Below, piece after piece: positions 1-8,488 of a stretch of 18,300 nucleotides of DNA; the stretch's first letter is position 1, and each line of letters begins with the position of its first letter. The translations under genes and the position numbers were made by a program. A model generated the notes under the pieces. That model was not told where the DNA came from. It did no database searches and saw only the letters and a list, made by a program, of their open reading frames with translations. The stretch comes from DATAVK01 sp036267755 (lineage in GTDB: Bacteria; Actinomycetota; Actinomycetes; JAFAQI01), in contig DATAVK010000012.1 of the NCBI GenBank assembly GCA_036267755.1, positions 1 through 18,300 on the forward strand. The letters run 5' to 3'.

Positions 1-1282
1 TGATCTGCCGGGCGAACGCCACCGCGCGGTCGGTGTCGGCGGACCACACCGCACCGGCGAGCCCGTAGTCGGAGTCGTTGGCGATCCGCAACGCCTCGTC
101 GTCATCGGCGTACCGCAGGATCGAGAGCACCGGCCCGAAGATCTCCTCCTGCGCGATCGTCATGTCGGTGGTGACGTCGGCGAAGACCGTCGCCTCGACG
201 AAGTGACCGCGGTCGTGACGGCGTTCGGTCCCGCCCGTGACGAGCCGCGCGCCTTCCGCGATGCCCTTGTCGATGTATGACGTGACCCGGTCCCGCTGGG
301 CGCCGGAGACGAGGGGCCCGAGCCGGGTGGCGGAGTCGAACGGGTCGCCGGTGGCGTAGCCCGCCGCGGACGTAGCCGCGATCTCGACCGCCTCGTCGTA
401 CTGCGAGGAGTGCACCAGCATCCGGGTCCAGGCGGTGCAGGTCTGACCGGAGTTGAGGAAGCAGTTCGCGACCCCGACCTTGACCGCCCGGGTGAGGTCG
501 GCGTCGGACAGGATGACGTTGGCGCTCTTGCCACCGAGCTCCAGCGCGACCTTCTTGACGGTCGCCGCGCCTAGCTCGGCGACTCGAGTCCCGGCGCGGG
601 TCGACCCGGTGAACGACACCATGTCGATGCCGGCGTGCGAGGCGATGGCCTCGCCCACGACCGGGCCGTAGCCGGGGACCAGGTTCACGACGCCCGCCGG
701 CAGCCCGATCTCGTGGATCACGTCGAACAGCAGGTAGGTGCACAGCGGGGCGATCTCGGTCGGCTTGAGGACGACCGTGCAGCCGGCTGCCAGCGCGTAG
801 GCGAGCTTGGCCGTCACCTGGTGCAGCGGGTAGTTCCAGGGCGTGATGGCGCCGACCACGCCGAGCGGCTCGAGGAACACCCGCGAGTTGCCGACCTGCT
901 CCTCCCAGCTGATCTCGGTGGCGAGCTGAGCGGCGACGCCGATGTCGGCCAGTGCGATTCCGGTCTGCACCTGGGTCGCGAGCTTGAGTGGCGCTCCCAT
1001 CTCGGTGGCGATCGTCTTCGCCATCTCCTCGGACCGCCCGGCCAACCCCTCGCGGAGCCGGGTGAGGTACTTGGCGCGCTCTTCCGGCGAGGTTGCCGCC
1101 CACGACGCTGCCGCCTGCCGGGCAGCGGCCACCGCACGATCGACGTCCTCCGGGGTGCCCGACGGCACGCTGCCGATGACCTCTTCGGTGGCCGGATTCT
1201 CGACCTCGATCCGGTCACTCCCAGTCGACGGGATCCAGCCGCCGTCGATGTAGACGGCGTCGCGGGTCAGGTGATCGGACAT
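1..1282 (-). CDS. Aldehyde dehydrogenase family protein, 3' end cut by the window edge
   Basis: NAD(P)-dependent oxidation of an aldehyde to a carboxylic acid in the cytoplasm; the substrate cannot be told from sequence. About 427 codons are present of the roughly 475-490 usual, so only the C-terminal tail is missing. The frame runs unbroken from the ATG at 1282, preceded by a perfect AGGAGG (1289-1294) six bases upstream. Visible family marks are the Rossmann-side motif TPWNYP, the general-base Glu248 in LELGGK, the nucleophile Cys282 in GQTCTA, and EIFGPV at 380-385. The Glu-Cys spacing of 34 matches the family. It lies 56 bp downstream of the Rv2466c-like gene on the same strand, so it may be cotranscribed with it, but it also has its own strong ribosome binding site. 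The general family call is secure; a finer subfamily call is not made. Confidence 0.95.
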   Translation of the reverse strand, partial: MSDHLTRDAVYIDGGWIPSTGSDRIEVENPATEEVIGSVPSGTPEDVDRAVAAARQAAASWAATSPEERAKYLTRLREGLAGRSEEMAKTIATEMGAPLKLATQVQTGIALADIGVAAQLATEISWEEQVGNSRVFLEPLGVVGAITPWNYPLHQVTAKLAYALAAGCTVVLKPTEIAPLCTYLLFDVIHEIGLPAGVVNLVPGYGPVVGEAIASHAGIDMVSFTGSTRAGTRVAELGAATVKKVALELGGKSANVILSDADLTRAVKVGVANCFLNSGQTCTAWTRMLVHSSQYDEAVEIAATSAAGYATGDPFDSATRLGPLVSGAQRDRVTSYIDKGIAEGARLVTGGTERRHDRGHFVEATVFADVTTDMTIAQEEIFGPVLSILRYADDDEALRIANDSDYGLAGAVWSADTDRAVAFARQI

Positions 1283-1288
1283 CCGGAA

Positions 1289-1294
1289 CCTCCT
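1289..1294 (-). promoter_or_regulatory. Strong Shine-Dalgarno site of the aldehyde dehydrogenase gene
   Basis: AGGAGG on the minus strand, six bases before the ATG at 1282. It fixes the start of a gene whose 3' end is outside the window. Confidence 0.8.
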
Positions 1295-1338
1295 GGTGAT
1301 CGACAAGCCGAGACTAGATCCCTGGCGATCGGACTGGT

Positions 1339-1938
1339 TCAGTCGAAGATCGGGTCGCGGGTCCGGGTGCGCTTGAGCTCGAAGAAGCCATCGGTGTTCG
1401 CGACCAGCACGACGCCGTCCCACAGCTTGCCCGCAGCCTCGCCGCGCGGGATCGGGGAAACGACGGGGCCGAAGAACGCAACCCCGTCGAAGTGGATGGT
1501 CGGCGTACCGACGTCGTCCCCGACCGGGTCCATTCCCTCGTGGTGGGACTTCCGCAGCGCCTCGTCGTACGACGTGTCGTCCATCGCGTCGGCCAGCGAG
1601 GTCGGCAGCCCGGCCTCGGTGAGCGCCGCCTCGATGGTGGCGCGGTTCTTCTCAGCCTTTTCAAGGTGGAACCGGTTGCCGAGCGCGGTGTACAGCGGCT
1701 CGAGCACCTCAGGGCCCTTCAGCTGCTCGGCGGCGATGGCGACCCGGACCGGTCCCCACGCTTGTTTCATGAGCTCTTGGTACTGCTCCGGGAGGTCGCG
1801 GCCCTCGTTGAGGATGGCCAGGCTCATCACGTGCCAACGCACCTCGATGTCCCGGACCTGCTCCACCTCCAGGATCCAGCGAGAAGCGATCCATGCCCAC
1901 GGGCACAGCGGGTCGAACCAGAAGTCAGCGGCGCTCAT
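1339..1938 (-). CDS. Rv2466c-like DsbA-family (mycothiol-dependent nitroreductase type) oxidoreductase
   Basis: A 199-residue cytoplasmic protein with a thioredoxin fold of the DsbA type, closely resembling M. tuberculosis Rv2466c along its whole length. Shared blocks include WFDPLCPW, HVMSLAILNE, WGPVRVAIAAEQ, LRKSHHEGMD, VGTPTIH and a C-terminal FFELKRTRTR. Rv2466c is known as a mycothiol-dependent oxidoreductase that can reduce nitro prodrugs. Here the active site reads Cys12-Pro-Trp-Ala15: the second Cys of the usual CPWC is Ala (codon GCA), and no other Cys is present, so the protein has one thiol. This suggests a monothiol mechanism relying on mycothiol, as an inference. The start ATG gives an N-terminus in register with the family; GGAGG lies only one base upstream, an unusually tight spacing. 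It is divergent from pepN, as in mycobacteria. Confidence 0.93.
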   Translation of the reverse strand: MSAADFWFDPLCPWAWIASRWILEVEQVRDIEVRWHVMSLAILNEGRDLPEQYQELMKQAWGPVRVAIAAEQLKGPEVLEPLYTALGNRFHLEKAEKNRATIEAALTEAGLPTSLADAMDDTSYDEALRKSHHEGMDPVGDDVGTPTIHFDGVAFFGPVVSPIPRGEAAGKLWDGVVLVANTDGFFELKRTRTRDPIFD

Positions 1939-1973
1939 GCCTCCAACGTAACAACCGTGCCAGACTCGCTGAA
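1939..1973. promoter_or_regulatory. 35-bp divergent gap between the Rv2466c-like gene and pepN
   Basis: Both genes begin within 35 bp of each other on opposite strands. No convincing -35/-10 pair fits, and pepN has no Shine-Dalgarno sequence before its ATG at 1974. At least one promoter must lie inside the opposite gene, or pepN is read from a leaderless transcript. This is inferred from spacing only. Confidence 0.4.
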
Positions 1974-4496
1974 ATGACCGTCGAGAATCTCAGTCGCGAC
2001 GAGGCGCGCGAGCGCGGCTCGCTGCTCAACGTCGCGTCGTACGACGTCCTTCTGGACCTCACCGATGCGCCGGTCGAGCCGACCCATTTCCGGTCTACGT
2101 CGAGGGTCGGCTTCACCTGCCGGGAGCCAGGCGCGACGACGCACATCGACATCACCGCCGACCGGCTGATCTCGGCGACGCTCAACGACGTACCGATCGA
2201 CGTCGAGGCGGCGTTCACCGGACAGCGGCTGGCGCTGCCGCCGCTCGCCGACCGGAACACCCTCGAGGTCGTCGCGGACTGCGTCTATTCGCGGACCGGC
2301 GAAGGGCTGCACCGCTTCATCGACCCGGTCGACAAGCAGGCCTACCTGTACTCGCAGTTCGAGACGTTCGACGCGCACCGGATGTTCGCGTGCTTCGACC
2401 AGCCGGACCTCAAGGCGTCATTCAGCTTCATCGTCGATGCACCTGAGGACTGGCTGGTGCTGTCCAACATGCCGTCCTGGCAGACCGGCGAACGCCGCGT
2501 CTTCGAGCCGACCCCGCGGCAATCGACGTACATCACTGCCGTTATTGCAGGGCGGTACGTCGGTGTCACAGACACCCACGACGGGATCCCGCTCGGCGTC
2601 TACTGCCGCGAGTCGCTGCTGGAGCACCTCGACGCGGACGACATCCTCACGATCACCAAGCAGGGCTTCGACGCCTTCCACCGGCTGTTCGGGGTGCGCT
2701 ACCCGTGGCCGAAGTACGACCAGATCTTCGTGCCGGAGTTCAACATGGGCGCGATGGAGAACGCCGGCGCCGTGACCATCACCGACGACTACGTCTTCCG
2801 TTCCCGCACCACGGACGCGGCGATCGCGCGACGCGCCGTCACGGTCCTGCACGAGATGGCGCACATGTGGTTCGGCGACCTCGTGACCATGGCGTGGTGG
2901 GACGATCTGTGGCTCAACGAGTCCTTCGCGGAGTACGTCTCGACCCAGGTGGCCGCCGACTCGACGCAGTGGGCCAACTCGTGGACCGACTTCTGCACCG
3001 TCGAGAAGATGTGGGCCTACCGCCAGGACCAGCTGCCCACCACGCACCCGATCGCCGCCGATATCCCCGACATCGAAGCCGTCACCACCAACTTCGACGG
3101 GATCACCTACGCCAAGGGCGCGTCGGTCCTCAAGCAGCTCGTCCACTACGTCGGCCGTGAGGCGTTCTTCGCCGCGACCCGCGAGTACTTCGCGCAGCAC
3201 GCGTTCGGGAACACGACGCTGCAGGACCTGCTCGACGCGCTCACCAATGCGAGCGGCCGGGACCTGTCCACGTGGTCCAAGGAGTGGCTGCAGACAGCCG
3301 GCGTCAACACCTTGCGGCCCCGGCTTGAGGTTGCTGACGACGGCACGTTCAGCGCCGTCGCCATCGAGCAGACCGCTGCTGAGGACCACCCGACGCTGCG
3401 GTCACACCGGCTGCGGATCGGCCTGTTCGACCGCACCGACGACGAACTGGTCCGCCGCCAGCAGATCGAGCTCGACGTGACGGGGAACGTCACCGATGTC
3501 ACGGCGCTGGTGGGCGTCCGGCAACCGGACATGCTGCTGCTCAACGTCGATGACCTCGCCTACACCAAGATCCGGCTCGACGACCGGTCGTGGCGCACCC
3601 TGGTGGACAGCGTCGGCACGCTGCGCGAACCGCTGACCCGGGCGCTGTGCTGGTCGGCGGCGTGGGACATGACCCGCGACGTCGAAGTCAAGGCAGGCGA
3701 CTACTTCAAGATGGTGCTCGCCGGTCTCGCGCAGGAGACCGAGATCGCGACGGTGCTGTCGCTGACCCGCCTCGCCCGGCAGGCGATCGAGCCGTTCGGT
3801 GATCCCACGCTCGCCGTGGATCGCCGTACCCAGCTGGCCGATCTGGCGTTCTCGTTGCTCGACGCGGCTCCCCCGGCGAGCGACCTGCAGCTCGGTTATG
3901 CCCGGTGCGCCGCTCTCAACGCGACGAACGACCAGCAGCTGGAGCGGGTCGCGGGACTCCTGTCCGGCGTGCAGCAGGTCAACGGCCTGGCTGTCGACAC
4001 CGACCTGCGTTGGCTGCTGCTGCAACGACTGGTTGTCACGGGTCGCGCGACGGAGCAGGACATCCAGGCTGAGCAGGACCGCGACGACACCAACGCCGGA
4101 CGGCGGCACGCGCTGCGGCTGCGAGCCTCTCGGCCCACAGCCGAAGCGAAGGCAGAAGCCTGGGCGTCGGTCATCGAGCAGGACACCCTCGCGAACGCCG
4201 ACATGCGAGCGGTCATCACCGGCTTCCAGCACTTCGAACAGCGCGAACTGCTGGTGCCCTACGTCGAGAAGTACTTCGACGTGGTCGGCGAGATCTACCG
4301 CACCCGATCGGCGGAGATGGCGCAGTACCTCATCGAGGCGTTGTTCCCCTACGTCGCGGCCGATGCCACCACGGTCGAGCGAGCCGACGCCTACCTCCGC
4401 GACGAGCAGCCGGGCCCGGCACTGCGGCGGATGCTCCTCGAGGGAAGAGATTCGGTCGCGCGTTCATTGCGCGCCCAGCACCGCGACCAACACTGA
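1974..4496 (+). CDS. pepN: Aminopeptidase N (M1 family zinc metallopeptidase)
   Basis: Removes N-terminal amino acids from peptides in the cytoplasm. The 840-residue protein shows the complete M1 active site: exopeptidase motif GAMEN at 259-263, zinc motif HEMAH with His293, Glu294 and His297, third zinc ligand Glu316 in LNESFAEY, and catalytic Tyr379 in GITYAKG. These lie within a few residues of E. coli PepN numbering. Length fits actinobacterial PepN (about 850). The reading frame stays open upstream to an ATG at 1893, but that would run into the divergent gene; the ATG at 1974 gives the family-like N-terminus MTVENLSRDEARERG. No ribosome binding site precedes it, so a leaderless message is possible. 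The C-terminal ERAP1-like helical region is complete. It converges on the phospholipase D-like gene with a 50 bp gap in which I see no clear terminator hairpin. Confidence 0.96.
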   Translation: MTVENLSRDEARERGSLLNVASYDVLLDLTDAPVEPTHFRSTSRVGFTCREPGATTHIDITADRLISATLNDVPIDVEAAFTGQRLALPPLADRNTLEVVADCVYSRTGEGLHRFIDPVDKQAYLYSQFETFDAHRMFACFDQPDLKASFSFIVDAPEDWLVLSNMPSWQTGERRVFEPTPRQSTYITAVIAGRYVGVTDTHDGIPLGVYCRESLLEHLDADDILTITKQGFDAFHRLFGVRYPWPKYDQIFVPEFNMGAMENAGAVTITDDYVFRSRTTDAAIARRAVTVLHEMAHMWFGDLVTMAWWDDLWLNESFAEYVSTQVAADSTQWANSWTDFCTVEKMWAYRQDQLPTTHPIAADIPDIEAVTTNFDGITYAKGASVLKQLVHYVGREAFFAATREYFAQHAFGNTTLQDLLDALTNASGRDLSTWSKEWLQTAGVNTLRPRLEVADDGTFSAVAIEQTAAEDHPTLRSHRLRIGLFDRTDDELVRRQQIELDVTGNVTDVTALVGVRQPDMLLLNVDDLAYTKIRLDDRSWRTLVDSVGTLREPLTRALCWSAAWDMTRDVEVKAGDYFKMVLAGLAQETEIATVLSLTRLARQAIEPFGDPTLAVDRRTQLADLAFSLLDAAPPASDLQLGYARCAALNATNDQQLERVAGLLSGVQQVNGLAVDTDLRWLLLQRLVVTGRATEQDIQAEQDRDDTNAGRRHALRLRASRPTAEAKAEAWASVIEQDTLANADMRAVITGFQHFEQRELLVPYVEKYFDVVGEIYRTRSAEMAQYLIEALFPYVAADATTVERADAYLRDEQPGPALRRMLLEGRDSVARSLRAQHRDQH

Positions 4497-4546
4497 CCTA
4501 TCAGGACTCCCGAGCGCGCGTTTGGGCCGAGAGCACTGACAAGTCG

Positions 4547-5617
4547 CTAGCGCCAGGGCTGACCGGCAGGTACGTCGGACGCGATCAGGGCAGCGAGTCG
4601 AGCGACTAGAGCCGGGGCCACCAGCACGATCCCGAGCTCGCGGTCGTGGAACAGCGACGCGTCGGAAAGGTTCTCCGACCCGACGAACGCCCGCCCGTGC
4701 GGCGTTCCGGCGTCCACCACCAGCAGCTTCGCGTGCACGTACAACGGTGTCTCGCCATGGAGGACCGCAACCTGAGCGGCCGCCGTGACGAACCGGCTGA
4801 AACCGGCGGCCCACTGCGCCTGGTAGGTCATCACGACCCGCACGGTCACGCCTCGTCGTGCGGCCGCGACCAGCGCAGCGATGACCGGCTCGCTGCTGAG
4901 CTCCTCGGACTCGACATCGATGGTGCGCCGGGCGCCCTGGATGAGGGCCAGCAGGTCGGCGCCCGACTGCTTCGGGCTCCACACCAGGTCGTCCGCTGCC
5001 GGCGTACCGGTGCCTATGCCACGGATGTCGGCGTCGAAGACCTGCTCGATCGCGGCGACATCCCGCCCGTCCCGATCCACGACGGCGACGTCGCGGCTTG
5101 TGGCGTAGTACTGCGGCGTGAGGTTGAGCGACATCACGACCGCGACGGCCCGGTCGACCACAAAGGACTTCTCGTGAGTCACGAAGTAACGAGACGAGGA
5201 CCAGAACACTCCTACGCCGCGGCTGCGCAGGTAGTCGAAGGCCACCGTGTTGCGCGCGCGCTCCAAGCCGCCGTCGAGCAGCACTCGGACCCGCACGCCT
5301 CGGGCCGCATCCCCCGCTAAGCCGGACTCAACGGTCGGGTCGGATAGCTCGTACATCGTCATGTCGAGGCTGCGCCGCGCCGAGCCGAGCAGCTCGTCGA
5401 TCCGGGTCATCCCGTCATCGGGCTCGACCACCAGCGAGTCCCCCGCGGCGCCACTCGGCTCCGTTCTTGGAAGTGCGGCGGTCCCGACCCCCACCGATGA
5501 GCGCGCCGTCAGGTGCCAGCCGACGAGCAGGCACACGACCGCCACGCCGATCCAGCCGCGGTGTCGTCTCACAGCTGCCACGATCGAGGGCGGATCGGGG
5601 CGGTGGGACGCCCCCAC
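4547..5617 (-). CDS. Membrane-anchored phospholipase D-like protein with two HKD motifs
   Basis: A 356-residue protein of the PLD/cardiolipin synthase superfamily, whose members break or transfer phosphodiester bonds in lipids or nucleic acids. One hydrophobic segment at about residues 22-35, after a basic stretch, is probably an uncleaved signal anchor, placing the catalytic part outside the membrane. HKD motif 1 is H148-x-K150-x4-D155, followed by MSLN where GSxN is usual (Gly replaced by Met). HKD motif 2 is H295-x-K297-x4-D302 with a normal G313-S314-x-N316. It is shorter than typical cardiolipin synthase (about 480 residues) and has a single transmembrane segment, so a different lipase or an extracellular nuclease is equally possible. 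The start is uncertain: GTG at 5617 is used here, while an in-frame GTG near 5572 would give a shorter, basic N-terminus. It diverges from the SpoIIE-type gene. Confidence 0.85.
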   Translation of the reverse strand: MGASHRPDPPSIVAAVRRHRGWIGVAVVCLLVGWHLTARSSVGVGTAALPRTEPSGAAGDSLVVEPDDGMTRIDELLGSARRSLDMTMYELSDPTVESGLAGDAARGVRVRVLLDGGLERARNTVAFDYLRSRGVGVFWSSSRYFVTHEKSFVVDRAVAVVMSLNLTPQYYATSRDVAVVDRDGRDVAAIEQVFDADIRGIGTGTPAADDLVWSPKQSGADLLALIQGARRTIDVESEELSSEPVIAALVAAARRGVTVRVVMTYQAQWAAGFSRFVTAAAQVAVLHGETPLYVHAKLLVVDAGTPHGRAFVGSENLSDASLFHDRELGIVLVAPALVARLAALIASDVPAGQPWR

Positions 5618-5629
5618 CCGATCTGTGGA

Positions 5630-5642
5630 CCCGCAAAGCGGG
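5630..5642. repeat. Short inverted repeat CCCGC-AAA-GCGGG
   Basis: A perfect 5-bp stem with a 3-base loop in the 95-bp gap between the divergent PLD-like and SpoIIE-type genes. It may be an operator half-site pair or a small RNA hairpin in a 5' leader. It is short enough to arise by chance in G+C-rich DNA. Confidence 0.3.
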
Positions 5643-5712
5643 CTTTCCGGCTGGGGAGAGGCACAATGTCCGTGACCGGTCGACGTGAGAGAGCGGAAAC
5701 GCGGGGGACCTG

Positions 5713-8478
5713 ATGGCCACGGTTGTCGAGATGGTCCTGGGGACCGATCCCGACGCGATCCCGCTGGCCAGACAGTTCACCAGGCAGGCCCTCGCCGGAC
5801 ACCCGAGCTCTGTCGTGGAGGACGCGGAGCTCATCGTGACCGAGCTGGTCACCAACGTCTTCCTGCACGGCCGACATCCCGCGGCGCTTCGCGTCCTCCC
5901 GCTGGCCGACGGCGTCCGCATCGAGGTCGAGGACTCCGGCAAGAACATGCCGGTCCAGATGGCGGACAACCCCGAGGCGATGACGGGTCGCGGTCTCGGC
6001 CTGATCGCCGCGCTGGCCAGCACCTGGGGCATCGATCCCAGCGCGTCGGGCGGCAAGCTCATCTGGGCCGAGGTGTCCGAGGATGCCGACAGCACGGGCA
6101 CCGGAACAGATCACCGGATGGACGTCCCCGCACTACCCACTGCGGGGACCGATGATGCGACGGGCGAAACGCTCTACACCATCGAGCTCGGATCGGTACC
6201 GACCGATTTGCTGATCGCTGCGAAGGCACAGATCGACAACCTGGTGCGCGAGTTCACGCTCGCCGAGACCGGCGCCTCCACCACGTCCGGCAAGCAGGTC
6301 CCCCCGCAGCTGCGCGAGCTCGTCGACACCGTCGTCCACGGCTTCGCGACCGCGCGGTCGATGATCAAGCGACAGGCCCTAGCAGCGTCCGCCCGCGGCG
6401 CCCCGGAGACGCTGCTGACACTGACCCTCCCGTTGTCTGCCGCCGACGCTGGCGAGCGCTACCTGGAGGCGCTCGAGGAAGCCGACCGCTACGCGAACGC
6501 GGCCCAGCTGCTGACACTGGCGACGCCGCCGGTTCACCGGATCTTCCGGCGCTGGTACGTCGAGGCCCTCGTCGACCAGCTGCGCCGGCAGGCCGCCGGG
6601 CTCCCCCGGCAGTCGTTCCCGACCTTTCCGCAGCAGCTCGGGCAGGAGGTGACCCGGCTCGCGCCACTGCAGCTGCTGGCCCACCGACTGACGTTGTTGC
6701 AGAAGGTCACTGCCGAGCTGACCGGCGCCGCTGGCGTCGACGACATCACCGACATCGTGGTGCGCAACGCGACCACCGTGTTCGGGGCGAACACCGCCCG
6801 GATCTATCTCCTCCAGAACGGGGTGATGCAAGCACGAGCGACCGAGGACGGCGGGGTGGTCGGCCAGGCGGAGACCTACGACTCGTTCCCGCTCTCCGCC
6901 GACCTGCCGGGCGCCGTAGCGCTGCGCACCCGCCAGCCGCTGATCTTCCGCGACGTGGCGGATCTGGCGCGGCGCTTCCCCGCCCTCGCCAACGTCTATA
7001 CCGACGAGCGCACCCTCCTCGTCGCGCCGCTCATCGTCGGCGACCACGAGCTGGGCTCGATGTCACTGACCTTCCGCGGACCGAGCCAGGTCGACCTCGA
7101 CACCCAGCTCTCGTTCCTCACCACGATGGCCGACCTCACTGCGCAGGCCGTGGAGCGCGCGATGGCCGCCTCTGCCGCCGACGTAGCGACCGAGCGGCTC
7201 GAGTTCCTTGCCGAAGCCTCCGTCGTCCTGGCCAGCAGCCTCGACTACCGCACGGTGCTCGCCGCGGTCGCGGACCTGGTCGTGCCGCGGGTCGCCGACT
7301 GGTGCGTGATCCAGCTTCTCGAGCAAGACCAGCTGCAAACGGTGGCGCTGACGCACTTCGACCCCGAGAAGGTCGCCTGGGCCAACCAGTACGCCGACCG
7401 GTACCCCACCGACATGTCCGCGCCTACCGGTGCGCCCAACGTCATCCGCACGGGCGTCAGCGAGCTCTACCCGCACATCCCGGAGGAGATGGTGACTGCC
7501 GCCGCAGTCGATGAGGACCATCTCACCCTGCTGCGCGAGCTCGGCCTGTCGAGCGCACTCGTCGTCCCGCTCACCGGCCGCCGAGGCACCTTCGGGGCGC
7601 TGACGCTGATCTACGCCGACTCCGGGAGACGCTACGCCCCGACCGACGTGGGCTTCGCCGAGGACCTGGCCCGCCGTGCCGCGCTCGCGGTGGACACCGC
7701 CTACGAGTTCCGCGAGCAGTCCGGTCGGCTCGCGGAGGTGACCCGGATCGCCGAGGCCGCGCAGCACGCCATCCTGGCGCCGCCACCGAGCCAGCTCGGC
7801 CCGGTCGCGCTGTCCGCGCGCTACGTCAGCGCCGCCGCCGAGGCCCTCATCGGCGGGGACATGTACGAGGTGCTGCGGCGTCCGGGTGCAGTCCGGCTGC
7901 TGATCGGCGACGTCCGCGGCAAGGGCCTGGGAGCGGTGCGCGCCACGACGATCGTGCTGGGCGAGTTCCGGGCGGCGGCCGCCGACCTCGAGGACCTCAC
8001 CGACGTGGCCGCTCAGATCGACCGTCGGGTCCGGCCGTACCTCGGCGACGAGGACTTCGTCACCGCGTTGCTCGCCGAGATCACCGACGACGGCCGGTTC
8101 AGCGTCGCGAACTGCGGTCATCCGCCGGCGCTGGTGGCGGTCGCCGCCGACGGGTCCATCACGGAGGTGCTGGGGCCGCCGACCCTGCCGCTCGGCCTGG
8201 GAGCGGCACCCACGTTGTGCACCGGCCGACTGGAGACCGGCGACCGGCTGCTGCTCTACACCGACGGCCTGCTCGAGGCCCGGGACGCGTCACGCGCCTT
8301 CGTCGACCCCCGGCCGATCGTGGAACCACTGGTGCACAGCGAGCTCGACGCCGTGCTCGACGACGTCCTCTCCAAGCTGCTGGCTGAAGTCGGCGGCGTG
8401 CTGAGTGACGACCTCGCCCTGCTGGTCGCCGAGTACCGAAGCGATCCGAACGCTGACGGGGACCCGGCCCGCGACTAG
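5713..8478 (+). CDS. Kinase-GAF-GAF-SpoIIE fusion (partner-switching regulator)
   Basis: A 921-residue cytoplasmic regulator. Residues 1-125 form an RsbW/SpoIIAB-type ATPase domain: N-box ELVTN (Glu44, Asn48), Asp74 in VEDSG, and glycine lid GRGLGL at 92-97. Residues 120-155 are an acidic linker, and 155-310 a helical region I do not recognise. GAF domains occupy about 325-480 and 500-665. Residues 690-910 are a PP2C-type SpoIIE phosphatase with metal-binding aspartates in GGDMYE (D716), IGDVRGKG (D733), YTDGLLE (D851) and DDLALL (D899/D900), so it looks active. Known partner switches use such kinases and phosphatases on STAS anti-anti-sigma proteins; here both are in one chain, and no STAS protein or sigma factor lies in the window. 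The ATG follows GGGGGA (5703-5708) by four bases. The input is presumably a small molecule or redox cue bound by GAF, which is inference. Confidence 0.92.
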   Translation: MATVVEMVLGTDPDAIPLARQFTRQALAGHPSSVVEDAELIVTELVTNVFLHGRHPAALRVLPLADGVRIEVEDSGKNMPVQMADNPEAMTGRGLGLIAALASTWGIDPSASGGKLIWAEVSEDADSTGTGTDHRMDVPALPTAGTDDATGETLYTIELGSVPTDLLIAAKAQIDNLVREFTLAETGASTTSGKQVPPQLRELVDTVVHGFATARSMIKRQALAASARGAPETLLTLTLPLSAADAGERYLEALEEADRYANAAQLLTLATPPVHRIFRRWYVEALVDQLRRQAAGLPRQSFPTFPQQLGQEVTRLAPLQLLAHRLTLLQKVTAELTGAAGVDDITDIVVRNATTVFGANTARIYLLQNGVMQARATEDGGVVGQAETYDSFPLSADLPGAVALRTRQPLIFRDVADLARRFPALANVYTDERTLLVAPLIVGDHELGSMSLTFRGPSQVDLDTQLSFLTTMADLTAQAVERAMAASAADVATERLEFLAEASVVLASSLDYRTVLAAVADLVVPRVADWCVIQLLEQDQLQTVALTHFDPEKVAWANQYADRYPTDMSAPTGAPNVIRTGVSELYPHIPEEMVTAAAVDEDHLTLLRELGLSSALVVPLTGRRGTFGALTLIYADSGRRYAPTDVGFAEDLARRAALAVDTAYEFREQSGRLAEVTRIAEAAQHAILAPPPSQLGPVALSARYVSAAAEALIGGDMYEVLRRPGAVRLLIGDVRGKGLGAVRATTIVLGEFRAAAADLEDLTDVAAQIDRRVRPYLGDEDFVTALLAEITDDGRFSVANCGHPPALVAVAADGSITEVLGPPTLPLGLGAAPTLCTGRLETGDRLLLYTDGLLEARDASRAFVDPRPIVEPLVHSELDAVLDDVLSKLLAEVGGVLSDDLALLVAEYRSDPNADGDPARD

Positions 8479-8488
8479 TCCCGACGGG

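Noticed and set aside
635..1951. A 438-residue open frame on the plus strand
   Set aside because: It lies antisense to the aldehyde dehydrogenase and Rv2466c-like genes, both with full family motifs; its translation is low-complexity Arg/Ser/Pro-rich with no recognisable domain.
2418..3389. A 323-residue minus-strand frame inside pepN
   Set aside because: Antisense shadow in G+C-rich DNA; it covers the M1 active site coding region and has no ribosome binding site or domain.
4497..4546. Bidirectional terminator between pepN and the PLD-like gene
   Set aside because: No convincing stem followed by a T-run on either strand.
7063..8121. A 352-residue minus-strand frame inside the SpoIIE-type gene
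   Set aside because: Opposite the second GAF and phosphatase domains; composition is typical of a reverse-strand shadow.
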